Shown: piece after piece, positions 1 to 11,000 of the stretch
Layout: the number at the start of each line of letters is the position of its first letter
Numbering within the stretch: the first letter of the stretch is position 1
Position numbers and translations under genes: made by a program
NCBI GenBank assembly: GCA_963924555.1
Contig: OZ004592.1
Coordinates: 930,001-994,000 of the forward strand
Direction of reading: 5' to 3'
Source: Crambe crambe
Lineage: Eukaryota > Porifera > Demospongiae > Poecilosclerida > Crambeidae
DNA: 64,000 nucleotides
Notes under the pieces: model-generated
The model's database searches: none
Told to the model about the DNA's origin: nothing
The model's input: only the letters and a program-made list of their open reading frames with translations

Positions 1-822
1 CTATTGCTCCAACTTCTGTGGCAGCTAGTTGATAGCGCACTTCAATGCTTGATAACACCACTGGAAAAAAACCTATTAAGGAAATCCTCATTAGCTAGTA
101 CCACCATACATGTAACAACATTTATTCACAGATAGCTCTCAGGAAGTTTTCTTTGATAAGTTCACAAGTCATGAGATATTGTCAAGTAACATGAGCAGAT
201 ATTGTGAATGAAAATGAAGAAGTATGCACATGGAAGAAGGATGAGAAAGTGATTGTAGTTATGTGCATTGTGTGTTCGAGACATTAACTTTGTCTGTATA
301 TCAAAAGGAGTGAACTTGAACTCAATTCACTGTGACCCCCCTTGATCATAACTTTCGAGTGAAAGAAAAAATGGCAGCTTCTGCTCAGCTATAGCTACTT
401 CTATAGAACTCAATAGCTATTGGATGCACTCGTTCCCATGCAGGTCCTATTTTTTTGCAAATTACCTAAGGAGATTGATTATGCATCTATATGAAATACC
501 ATTGGGGCAAGCTAGCACAGCGAGCCCACACCTGCTATGCTCACCCCCATTCTTTGCATTTCATACTCTTGTAAGTTTGCAGCTAAAGATGTAGCTAGCT
601 AGTTAGCTCTGTCTCCATACCTAAAGCCGCAGCGCCTTCAATGAAGCAGAAGGAACAAAGTATAAAAGTGAAAAATTTGGCATCCCTGAAAATTTGCAAG
701 CATTTTGGCCTGAACCTCCCGATCCCGCAGAAATATTCCTTTTCTACTTCTTCTTGAGTATCTTTTTTAACTAGGTCGACTCCATTTAAGTCAGTAAGCC
801 TTGTAGCACTTTCAGAGTTCAT
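1..822 (-). CDS. OATP-1, organic anion transporter, 5' part only (cut by window edge)
   Basis: Two exons of an OATP/SLCO-type transporter are visible on the minus strand: exon 1 at 621-822 (ATG at 822) and exon 2 running from 72 to the window edge. Exon 1 encodes the acidic N-terminal tail, the family motif YFCGIGRFRPKCLQ and the start of the first membrane segment; exon 2 encodes the segment beginning GFFPVVLSSIE. Both are almost identical to OATP-2 at 11580-11781 and 10921-11103, so this is a recent paralogue. The intron (73-620) is also conserved with the OATP-2 copy. Exons 3-7 would lie to the left of the window. Exon limits rest on GT-AG signals matching those of the complete copies. Whether the full gene is intact cannot be seen. 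Confidence 0.8.
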
Positions 823-899
823 TTTCCCACCCGCTATAATAGATAGACTACGTACGTATGCGTATAATATATACGCTGGTCTCGCGCGCCGACCTTTTA

Positions 900-1046
900 C
901 AGTCGATTGCAGCTCCGTTCGAATTTCCGTCGGAAGCGTATGGTTTGTGCGGGCCATACAAATTTGGGCCTATCAACACTTCTATTTATGGCACGCACAA
1001 ACCATATGCTTCATACGGAATGTTCGAACGGAGCTGCAATTGACTG
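900..1046. mobile_element. Tc1/mariner-like MITE, 147 bp, TA target duplication
   Basis: A foldback element with terminal inverted repeats beginning CAGTCGATTGCAGCTC and ending with the near-complement GAGCTGCAATTGACTG. It is flanked by TA at 898-899 and 1047-1048. A second nested inverted repeat is visible inside (around 938-960 and 985-1010). The paralogous locus at 13915-13925 reads straight through TTTTACCAACCGG, which supports insertion with TA duplication. There is no coding capacity. It sits about 77 bp upstream of the OATP-1 start codon. Confidence 0.75.
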
Positions 1047-1182
1047 TACCAACAACCGGGCCGCGAGGCCGACGCGCGAGACTACACCACGTATTACTTC
1101 ATCCTGAGAGCAAATCGGCCTAGTAACTTAGAAGTGACTTTCACCAACTGCTTCGCTCGCCAATTGAATATGTTACACGACC

Positions 1183-2040
1183 ATACCCTAGTTATGGTGA
1201 TCAAATAAATAATCAAATCAAATATCATTCTGATGACCATGGGTTTTCCCTATCCCTGACCAAAAGGCTGTACGGTTTAATAGTGGACATACTGGTGCTG
1301 AGATCATACTTGCATGTGTGTGGTGTTCCAAAAAATCTACTATCGGAGAAGGGACCCAATCAGCTATCCTACCTGATGACCGATGTATGCAGTCTTCTTG
1401 GAATTACGAAATTGAATACTACAGCATACCATCTTCAGTGTGATGGCCTCACCGAGAGGTGTAATCGTACTCTCGTACTCTAAAGACACTGATATGCAAG
1501 CATGTTGATGTCTATGGGAAGCAGTGGGACAAGTATTTACATGGGATGCCTGCTTGCCTATCGAAACACCCCACATGAGGCAACAGGTGAGAAGCCATCT
1601 TACCTTGGTAGCTATCCTATTGAAGCTGCATTTCTTCCTGCTAATGAGGTAGAAGGGGCTGACCTGACAGGCTACCGACGTGACAGGAACTCACTGAGAT
1701 ACTCAGTCAATCCAGAAACCCCAGAAGCATTGCAAAAAGTACTATAATAAGGTGAACAAATGTTCTCCTATGCAGTTCAAAATTGGAGGTCTAGTGCTAT
1801 TTCGATTCCCTCAGGAAGAGTCCGGGAAGTTTCAGAAGTTATCTCGTCTGTGGCATGGACCCTATATTGAGTTGTTGAGGGGCATTGCAGGAAAACGTGT
1901 CTACACTTCAAAAGATGATATTATTCATGTACACTTAAATCTGAGTTACCCTAGTAATCTAGCCATCCCTCTACTATGGAAGAAAGTAAGCTCGGGGCAA
2001 GCTCTAACTGGAGGAGGGGGGGTGTGACAGTAACATACTT
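1183..2040 (+). mobile_element. Ty3/Gypsy-type retrotransposon remnant (integrase C-terminal half)
   Basis: Broken plus-strand frames at about 1283-1483, 1502-1747 and 1752-2027 read as the end of a Ty3/Gypsy polyprotein. The order is integrase core (KLNTTAYHLQCDGLTERCNR, from which the usual HPQTDG and ERFNR motifs have drifted), then AYRNTPHEATGEKPS, then a chromatin-side tail with VLFRFPQEESGKFQKLSR. Frames shift between the pieces, so it is dead. The reading ends in a GGGV run followed by TGTGACAGTAACATAC at about 2026, which resembles the polypurine tract and LTR start of such elements. No gag, protease, reverse transcriptase or 5' LTR is present. The paralogous copy lacks it: 14058 passes from ACACGACC directly to other sequence. 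Confidence 0.8.
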
Positions 2041-2384
2041 TTATCATTACTAACTGTTATGTAATCATCATTGTGATTTCACTTATGACGTAATCTTGTA
2101 TCACATGTTCACTCCTTGATTTGTGACCCTTGAGTAAAGTCTAATATCACTTGAGATGCTGCCTGGTGACATTACATGAATAACTATTATCTGATATAAA
2201 GTAGTCTTGTCCTACATGTAAATAATAACCAGATAGTCAACAATTTTATATAGCATGCAGTTATATTCCTACATAGGTATCCTTTCAAGGAAAAAACAAC
2301 TTGACAAACTTCAATAGACTTAACCTATGCAATTTCAATATTCATAATTATTGATTAACTTATAATCATTGGGAGGAGGGTGGG
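2041..2384. other. AT-rich spacer, possible decayed 3' LTR
   Basis: No coding frame or RNA gene is recognisable. The position immediately after the Gypsy integrase frame and a TGTGACAG start suggests an LTR remnant, but no matching 5' LTR is in the window to test this. Confidence 0.3.
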
Positions 2385-2398
2385 TTAATCTTCAAAGC

Positions 2399-3114
2399 CA
2401 GGTCCACTGGACCTGCCTAAATTTCAGCAGCAAAACTGGACCAGGTCCACTTTTTTCCCTTGCCAAAAATGGACCTGCCTGGATTTCGGCAGCGAAACTG
2501 GACCGGGTCCACTTTTTTCCCCTGCCAAAAATGGACCTGCCTAGATTTCGGCAGGAAACTGGACCGGATCCACTTTTTTCCCCTGCCAAAAATGGACCTG
2601 CCTGGATTTCGGCAGCGAAACTGGACCGGGTCCACTTTTTTCCCCTGCCAAAAATGGACCTGCCTGGATTTCGGCAGCGAAACTGGACCGGGTCCACTTT
2701 TTTCCCCTGCCAAAAATGGACCTGCCTGGATTTCGGCAGGAAACTGGACTGGGTCCACTTTTTTCCCCTGCCAAAAATGGACCTGCTTAGATATTGACGG
2801 CGAAACTGGACCGGGTCCACTTTTTTCCCCTGCCAAAAATGGACCTGCTTAGATTTTGACGGCGAAACTGGACCGGGTCCACTTTTTTCCCCTGCCAAAA
2901 ATGGACCTGCTTAGATTTTGACGGCAAAACTGGACCGGGTCCACTTTTTTCCCCTGCCAAAACTGGACCGGGTCCACTTTTTTCTTGATAAAATGGACCA
3001 GGTCCACTTTTGGCAAGGCAGGTCCACTTTTGGCAGAAGAAAGTGGACCCCCCGGTCCATTTTTTTCTGCCAAAAGTGGACCGGGGGGTCCACTTTTTTC
3101 CCGGTCCACTTTTG
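2399..3114. repeat. 61-62 bp minisatellite with GGACC(G)GGTCC palindrome cores
   Basis: About nine full units of 61-62 bp each contain a TGGACCGGGTCCA palindrome, a T-run followed by CCCCTGCC, and AAAATGGACCTGCCT. The right side (about 2960-3114) decays into short rearranged units. Because unit length is not always a multiple of three, long open frames appear on both strands. They are low-complexity shadows of the repeat and should not be read as proteins. The array is missing from the paralogous copy around 14060-14110. Confidence 0.9.
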
Positions 3115-3140
3115 GCATGACAGTACATATCTCTGATTCA

Positions 3141-3935
3141 ATCCCAGTTTCTATAGCTACTGAGTACAGGTCCCAATTGTGGAGACCTATAGCTATTCAT
3201 CAAGCTACTGAGTACAGGTCCCAATTGTGGAGACCTATAGCTATTCATCAAAGTAGTAGTCATAATAGAACAACTACAACGCAGAGCCACAAAGTTCATT
3301 TTACAAGACTATATTTCCAATTATAAATCTAGACTTAAATATCTTCATCTGTTGCCGCTCAGGATGTTGCTTGAGCTCAATGACATCGATGTTTCTCATT
3401 AACAATCTGAAAAATCCCTCCAATTCTTTCGATATCTCCAATTATCATTTAGTTCAACTGCAACCAGGTCGGGTTCCCTCAGACTAACCCACTCAAGATC
3501 CATCTCCAACTCCCAAAGACACTTCTATTTCAACAGGCTGACTAGATTATGGAACTCTCTGCACCAATTGATATAACCGTAAGTGCTCCTACCATTGGAT
3601 CAAAAATCCAAACTCAAAGATTACTTTTGGTCAGTTTTTCTGAGAAGTTTTGAAGCCAATAACACTTGCACATTCCATCTTGTCTTCCCTTGCCGAACAA
3701 ATTCCAAGCCACCCAATTATAATTATAAGACATGTAACCATTAACCAATTGTTTTTTGTTTGATTGTTTGTTTGTTGTTTTTTCATTATTTAAAAAAAAA
3801 AATCCTCTCCTCCAGTCTTGGTGGACCCTCAGCCTGCTCATCTTCTTTTTTGTTGTAACTTATCTCATTTCTTAAACCTCATCTTGTGCTGTAAATCATA
3901 AAAATAATAATAATAATAATAAATATTTTAAAAAA
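3141..3935 (+). mobile_element. Non-LTR retrotransposon 3' end, copy A
   Basis: The plus strand carries a frame-broken C-terminal end of a reverse transcriptase polyprotein: RRATKFILQDY-like, then LPLRMLLELNDIDV, then SRSISNSQRHFYFNRL and TRLWNSL. This order is typical of the tail of CR1/Jockey-like elements. The segment ends in an ATAAT-type simple repeat at about 3895-3925, as expected for a LINE 3' end. A 65-bp tandem duplication at about 3150-3245 (GAGTACAGGTCCCAATTG twice) is unique to this copy. The same remnant is at 14100-14880. Confidence 0.65.
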
Positions 3936-4062
3936 TCCTGGCAGCACTGAGTCAGAATAACAGTGCAGATGAATTCACTGCGACTGATATTTAATAACTG
4001 ACTGTGTGGAGCTATACAGTTCTTAGTCCACTATAATTATGGATCATGTCATCCCCCTAACT

Positions 4063-4207
4063 ATGTGCTGAGGTATGTGCTGAGGTATGTGCTGAGGTAT
4101 GTGCTGAGGTATGTGCTGAGGTATGTGCTGAGGTATGTGCTGAGGTATGTGCTGAGGTATGTGCTGAGGTATGTGCTGAGGTATGTGCTGAGGTATGTGC
4201 TGAGGTA
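4063..4207. repeat. 12-bp tandem repeat (GTGCTGAGGTAT)n, about 12 units
   Basis: About twelve perfect head-to-tail copies of a 12-bp unit. The paralogous position at about 15003-15016 has a single degenerate unit, so the array expanded after the segmental duplication. Confidence 0.95.
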
Positions 4208-4631
4208 GCTATAATAGGTACATAAACATATACATCATGTGCAGCAAATTAACTACAGCTAACACACATGGGTACATGGACAGTTAGAGTGAAGTGACAT
4301 GCATTTGTGTAGACATGGAACTGACTGAATGTAATCAAGGGCACATTGAGCTAGCTATAGCCACAAAGCAGCATGCAATTTCTAAGGTAGACAGCATATT
4401 AATATAAGATGTTACTAAAAATAGTGTCAGTGAACATGCAGAAATACAATCATAATAATGGACCTGTAAATTTCATGCACTGCCGATCAAAGTTGAGTTT
4501 TATGTCACTCTTGATAGGTTATGAGTCCAGAGTAGTGACTTATTATAGCAGTCTGTATGTTCTATTACAAGTTAACTCTTTTGTACATAAAGAAGTCAAG
4601 TAATGTAATGGCAGAATCCATGGTCCAATAG

Positions 4632-4836
4632 CAGGGCTGGCTCGTGAGGGTGGGCCAGGGGGGCCATGGCCCACCCAATATTTTTACTTCTCACACTTTA
4701 TTTAGCTACTCATTTTTCACACTCCATTGATCATGTAAAATATAAACCACAAGCATGTCATGTGCTCAGCTATGATAGAGGCAGCACTCTTTCACTCGGT
4801 GGCCCACCCAATATTGAATCGAATGAGCCAGCCCTG
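4632..4836. mobile_element. MITE, CAGGG...CCCTG ends, 5-bp target duplication AATAG
   Basis: The ends CAGGGCTGGCTCGTGAG and the complementary CGAATGAGCCAGCCCTG form inverted repeats. The flanks AATAG at 4627-4631 and 4837-4841 are direct repeats. The paralogous locus (about 15421-15430) holds one AATAG and no element, giving a real empty site. The interior has a GGGCCAGGGGGGCC tract. It belongs with the elements at 22631, 25935, 41611 and 42870. Confidence 0.8.
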
Positions 4837-4879
4837 AATAGCTGTGAGAATAACTCCACATAGAAGATCCTTGGGGCCG

Positions 4880-5640
4880 GGAAATCCTTAGTGGAGGATG
4901 GAGGTTCAAGTTGAGAAGTCAACTGGTAGGAATGTCAAGATTTGGACTTGACTATGAAGAAACGTTTGCTTTGAGTCAGTTTGGTCAGTCACTGTTGTTA
5001 TACATATATACACACCTAGCGCCATTGGATTCTGCTATAAGGTGCATGTGCACAAACTTGTACACATTTCCTGAATTAGCTAACATACATGGCCATATTA
5101 TGGGTACATGGACAGTTAGATTTATGTGACATGCATTCGTGTAGACATTGCAAAAATCCCATCTAAATTAGAACCAAGTGGAATTAATAGAAGTGATGGA
5201 AAGAAACCTGATAGAGTCACCCTTTGCCCTTGGAAGTGCGGCAGAATTTTGGCATGGGACTTCACTTGTCCTGACACCTTTTCTTCATTGCACGTTAGCC
5301 TGGCTGCTTGTGAAGCAGGAAATGTGGCTAATGAAGCAGAACACAAGAAGAAGGTCAAATATTCTAACTTAGGAGATCAGTACCTCTTTGTCCCATTGGC
5401 AGTAGAGACGTCAGGGTCCTTTGGTTCAGCTGCCATGTCATTTATTAAAGAACTTGGGAGAAGGATTAGGGACAACACTGGGGATGTCTTACTTTTATTT
5501 AGTGCAGAGATTGTCTATAGAGATATATACAAAGAGGTAATGCTTCTGCTGTGCTAGGGACTTATTAACTTCATTTAATCATATTATTGTTGTTGTTGTT
5601 GTTAATAATTTCCCTAGGTGTACACTTTAGCAAAGTTGTA
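4880..5640 (+). mobile_element. Second non-LTR retrotransposon remnant, copy A
   Basis: The frame at 5126-5557 contains the block VPLAVETSGSFGSAAMSF, then ELGRRI and IVYRD. I recognise this as the C-terminal end of non-LTR reverse transcriptase polyproteins that are frequent in invertebrate genomes. Upstream, the same frame is broken (CPDTFSSLHVSLAACEAG), and a frameshift follows where the second copy still shows IGIQRGNASAVLGTY. The 3' end has TTG/TAA simple repeats near 5585-5610. It is a dead fragment, present also at 15440-16390. Confidence 0.65.
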
Positions 5641-6192
5641 ATTGCATGACGATAGCTAGCTCATCACGGAATTTGGTCTCTCCAGGAGCAGAATCCTTAT
5701 ATATCATCAACAGGATCAACAGAGGAAGTACACTTATATAATCATAGCTATGCACTGTGTCTTGGTCACACTCTTTCATGTTATGTGGAATGCATAAAGC
5801 CACGTATATTGCTCATGAAATATTTACAGTAGATGAACCATGTGGAGACATAGATCATGCATGCATGGGCATCAAGCCTTTTAGTTACAAGCATGCAATC
5901 AGTTGACAAAGCAACTTCCTCATAAGAATAGCTGGTCATTATAGCCTAACTATACTAACTACATTGATACTACTCAGGCATGCAAGGAAGCATTAAAATC
6001 ATTAAGATTGTCATAAAAAATATTAAACATGCATGAAATCACCACATAGCTACACTACATAATGCAATAAATATTGCATTATGCGCATGCTCAGTGATCA
6101 GTGATGTTCCAATTATAATAAAGCGCAAGCGCAGTAATTTTGAAATAGTAGGCGTTGCTTGTACACGTCGATCAACAGCTTTTTGGCCCATC
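5641..6192 (+). promoter_or_regulatory. Upstream region of the caspase-like gene with an NRF-1-like palindrome
   Basis: The region up to about 6070 is shared with 16550-17010 and shows no coding frame. A TGCGCATGC core at 6082-6090 lies about 100 bp before the chosen ATG at 6193. A related palindrome is found in the OATP-6/Elongin A promoter. The promoter role is inferred from position only. Confidence 0.35.
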
Positions 6193-7893
6193 ATGGGACA
6201 AGTAGAGGGCACACCAACTTGCCAAGAACTTCGTTTGAACGATGATGGAGATTTTGTGATGGTTTCTAACTCTCTTCCAGAAGTCTTTCAATTTGACCCA
6301 TCAGAAAGCTACGTGATCGCTTATGGCATAGACAAGCAAGCTTCTCCTAAGTTTGACCATAAATCTCTCGGACCAGTCACGGTAGATGATGCTGAACAAG
6401 TTTTAAACGCCCTAGTAGAAATTGGAGCCGTTTCCCCGGGAAATGCCCACCTTTATGCAGCCTCCAGGAATAAAGGAAGTTGTACAGCTCAAGGAATGAA
6501 GAAAACTTTTCAAGAGGTGGCAAGCAAGGTCAGCCCAAATGGTCTCTTTGTGTTCCATTTTTCAGGGCATGGGATTAAAGTTCGCAATGAAGAATGGGGG
6601 TTAGCCCCTGTCGATTTTGATTACTCCCATGACACGTATGTTACTGCAAATGTCCTGAGCTCATGGTTGAATGAAATAGATTGCAAGCAAAGTATATTCT
6701 TGTCACGTTAGACTGCTGTTATGCTGGAGGTATTGGTGAAGAGCTTGCTAATCAAATGAACACTGAGCGTAATATGGATCTCTATGTCATAAGCGCCTGT
6801 AATGCGTATGAGACATCTCTTGTTCTTGGTTCTCTAGGTCATTCTGTCTTTACATACTTTCTATCACACTTTATAATGAAATACAAAGAACGTCCTGGAA
6901 CTCTCCTCATGAAAAAGATATTTTCCGAGTGTCGGATATGTTGTGAGTGTTTGACATCAACATTGGTCAGTTATAATGAGGAACGAGGTCTTCAGATGAA
7001 GCTCATGCAACCACAAATGTCAGTTCGGAACATAAAAACTTTCAGTGAAGACTCCACTGATGCAGCTGTTGAGAGATTCGATTTTGCTGTGCAGTTATAT
7101 GATCGAAGTTCACCAATGATACCACTTGATGAGAAGACAATAGCATACCTTGATTCTATTACGAATGTGCCTGATGGGCCTCTGATTCAGCTTGAGAAAC
7201 GAGGGTTGCTTAGAGATAGGGTTATCGACACAGTTCTTTGTTCCATCATGTACAGTATTGCATCACATGAGCTGGCCTGTGACACTAAACAACACACCAA
7301 AGTCAAGAACTCTAACTTGTCCATTACTGCTTTCATGCATGCTGCAGCTGCTATCGACATGATTCACCACAATGTGACCTTTATGGAAAACATTTTCTAC
7401 TTGAGTTGGTTATATTATAAAGACGTTATTTACAGCAATGATATTAAGTCAACAAAAATGGACGATCTTCATTCTAGACTTGCTCTTGACATTAAGAAAT
7501 TCAATGTACCGCTGGTTAGAGAGACTTCAAGTACAACCTGGAGGGGTGAAGATATGACCGATTCTGATGAAGTTGGAAGTTTGGTAAGTAACTAATTTGT
7601 TCAATAGAATTAGTTCTCATAAAATTAGCTTCATAAAATTATTGAATTTTTATCATGTTAGCTGAGAATAATAAGCAGAACTAATTTGTTGCTTACAAGT
7701 CCTCAAATCATTATTATTGTTTGTGCTTTAGGTCGAGCATTTTCACTCAATAAAAAGAAGTGGATTCCATTGTGTGAACTCACTGAACTGCCAGTGCAGT
7801 AGCCAGTGCTGTTTGTCTTTTTTTCTACTTTTTTTGTATGTAGCTAATTGTGCAATTTTTTTATATACATGTACTAGTAAAAAAAGTTTATAG
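6193..7893 (+). CDS. Caspase-like protein A (catalytic His and Cys kept, one frameshift, hydrophobic tail exon)
   Basis: The p20-type fold of a C14 peptidase is readable: LFVFHFSGHG with the catalytic His at about 6568, then ILVTLDCCYAGG with the catalytic Cys at about 6717, then YVISACNA and SVFTYFL. The frame with His ends at a TAG at 6709. The Cys-containing frame (from about 6690) is offset, so 2 extra or 1 missing base near 6688 separates them. Uncorrected, the protein stops before the Cys. ATG 6193 (MGQVEG) is the first ATG; the frame is open further upstream but begins with GTG. A good donor (TTG|GTAAGT, 7583/7584) and acceptor (CTTTAG|GTC, 7731) add a 53-residue exon 2 (7732-7893). 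That exon has a Cys cluster, a hydrophobic stretch and KKSL at the end, suggesting a tail anchor. The full length would be about 516 residues. It is convergent with OATP-2, 198 bp away. It could be a recent pseudogene or contain an assembly error. Confidence 0.7.
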
Positions 7894-8090
7894 CAGATAA
7901 AGTTTAATAAGCATAAGACAAAGGCTAATTATCAAATTAATGTGCAACTTTGCTGTCCATTGCATGATGGAAGTTAGATGCACATCACAGACATGCCTGG
8001 CTTTATGAAAGTACAGCTACAAGGGGAAGGGACAGTTTTAAGATCTAGCTACAACTTAAGAAGTACTATTTGAAGAGAAATGTTAGGCTT

Positions 8091-11000
8091 TTAGGCATTC
8101 TCAGTCAGATTATCAGCCTCAGTCTCTGTATTACTACTCTTTCCATTGATAGTATTTTCAAATATTATAATGCCATCAGTATTCTCCAATACTATCTCAT
8201 TGGTTGCTTCAGCCGTTATGGCCTTCTCTTCTTCTTTAGGAGACTTCTTAGGAAAGGTAAACAAAGCCAAAGACTGGAATATAATGCTAAGAAAGAGTGC
8301 ACAAATGCTTAATCCTGTCAGTGCATACGCAAGTACTGGATTGTCATAGAGCCAACAGTTGCCAACCCCGCCACACTCAAATCGAAATAGGAGGCAGACA
8401 GTATCAAAAATAGCTCCAAAGGCAATCGGTCCTGGAACAGTCCCAAGTGCACGGTACAAGAAAGACTGTATCCCAAGTGCTAATGTTCTTTGTTCATCTG
8501 TCACGGACCTGCAAGTACATTATTATTGCTTAATTGGCTGCATGGTTATAATTATGATCACCATTACCTAATGGTTACAAGAAGGTAGGGGACTTCCAAG
8601 GCAAAGACCAAGATCAAACCAATGATAGCAACAGCTAATTGGGGTGCAAACATTATGCAATTTTGGTCACATTCCCCAACAGTAGCTGTACTCATCGGTA
8701 GGAAGTCTTCTACACTCAATTCGATCAAAGAACTATTTCTCTGTTGTTGTTGCATGAGATTAGCAGCTATGCATGTGCACTCCTTGAACGAAACCTGCAT
8801 GTAAGAGATAAGTTAATCTATAACTTAGCACTAGCTCAGTGGACCATAACTAAGAAGTGTAAGTGTACTAAGCATCAGCTAATTAGCTCTCTATAATTAT
8901 AGACTATAGACTTTGATCTTTGCCATTAGGAAATGACACATCTGTAGACTGATGCAATACCAGCACCGAAATATTATATTACTAGCCATGCACCATGCAT
9001 GCATGCACACACGACATTGTACATATACACTGTACCATTGAATCATTGCCATTAGTATTCTTTAAGCAACCAGCCCTGCAAGGTGAAAAGTATGTGACTT
9101 GATCAGCACCACAAACTGGTTCATAAACAGATGAGTTACAGTTGCAAGTCATAGCACAGTTGGGAGAGATGAGAACATCAGAGTTATTCACCATTATTTG
9201 ATAGCTGTGAAAACACCATCATGCAGTGATTAACAAGATACTAGATATTGGCTATAAAATTAATGCTTACTTATCAGCATAAGGCTGCACAACGCCTGCA
9301 AGTTTTGCAGTAGGACAATGCAACAAGAAACCCAATAGAAATGGCATGGTTATACAAGTTATAGTAAGCAGGATGACCACCATTTTACGACCTTTGGATT
9401 TGGTGAGGAAAAGAATAAGGGATCCGATTATGGCTCCAATGACACCAGTGGGAATACCTATGGTTAATGCAATTGTCATTTATAGATGAGTGATAATGGC
9501 ATCATAAAATACTCACCAATAGCTCCTACAACTAAACTTGAAGTTGAAGGAGGGAAGGAAAACTGGGCTTCATAGTATTTTGGGCCAAACGCAACAAACC
9601 CAGAAACGTAGAAGAACTTGACTGTTATTGCCAGTGAAATAAAGAGAAAACTCAAAGTGGTTATCACCTGACAAAAAAGTCGAGGAAGGGCCTTGATTGC
9701 ATACTTGATGCCTGCTCCTTCAGGGGAAGCCTTCTTCGGTTTTTTGACCATTTCTTTCTCACGTTCAGCCTGGATTTCTTTGTGGTTTGGAAGCTTCTTT
9801 GGAAACAGTAGAAAAGGTATAGCGATAATCCACGACATAGCCATTGTGAAAATGAAGCACAGCCACCAGGCACCCACAAAACTAGGATCTGCTTCAATAA
9901 GTTGACCTTCTTCTCCAGGATCGACAAATACAGTCAGAAAAGCTCCTCCCAATCCAAATCCAAGAGCAGGTCCCAATATTGATAACACAAAGAAAGCTCC
10001 TAGATGAAGGGGGACATATTTTGGATGGGTGATTTCATCAATAAATGCAGGGCCAACAGTGAACAATGGGGCAGCTCCAAAGCCCATGATAAGTGCACCG
10101 ATAAAGAAAAAGGGCAGTGCGGCTGAGTTCTTCCCTGTCGCTTCTCCGCAAAATGGCGTAAAGTCCACATCACCCAAGCAAGACTCAAATGATTCACCAC
10201 CAGCTCCAGGTTGATACTTTCCAAAGACGAATTGTGGAAGAGCAAATATTAAAGCTCCTGCAAAGAATACATGAATACAACAGAATCTATGTGGACTTAG
10301 AAATCCGAAGGTCCGAGTTGGAGCACATGCAGTGAAGATTCTAAGCTTGGGGCCTGAAGGTTTCTAAAGCCATAGATTTTATTGGCCAAGGTGTCTAACT
10401 TGATTAGACACTACAGATCTATACTGTAGCTAGAGGCAAATCCAGGGGTGGGGGCCGGTGCACCCCCCTCTCAATTATGCTCATAAAAAATAGCTAGCAG
10501 AATAATACTGAGGCATGTAACTGACTTCTCATGTTTTTGCCTCTCAAATTGCACCAGATGCAATCTAAAACTTGAAAATTTTCCCGGGGAGCATACCCCA
10601 TGAACCCCCCTAGATGGTGTACTTTGCGTGCTGTGTAGCCTACCTTTAAGGTTCTACCAATTAAAATTCCGCAATGGAACCCTGGCAGTTGGTCTTACGG
10701 CATTGTGCCTCCCCCTTTTCAAATTCCTGGAAATCTGTCATCATGCATACTGAGTTATCTTGATATCTTCATGTAAAATTGTCATGGTTCTGGGTGCTGC
10801 AAGGTTTGTGCTCTTGATGTTTGTGGATTTTGAGGGAATTTTATTGTTCAAAGCCACGAAAATTTTTCACACTATAATAATAATATTATCGCAAATAGCT
10901 AGCTAGCATATCATGCTTACCTAATCCCATGGTTAGGAGGCTAATACCCAGCAATCTAGGCTTGTGACCATAACCCGCAAAGTAGCTGATGAATATCACT

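Noticed and set aside
2369-3326. Many overlapping 70-168 codon open frames on both strands
   Set aside because: They are produced by the minisatellite unit; the sequences are repeats of WTGSTFF- or KVDPVQF-like strings with no start context or domain.
5126-5557. A possible host gene with the VPLAVETSGSFG block
   Set aside because: The same block occurs in a second broken copy at 16010 and matches the tail of non-LTR reverse transcriptases, so it is a transposon remnant.
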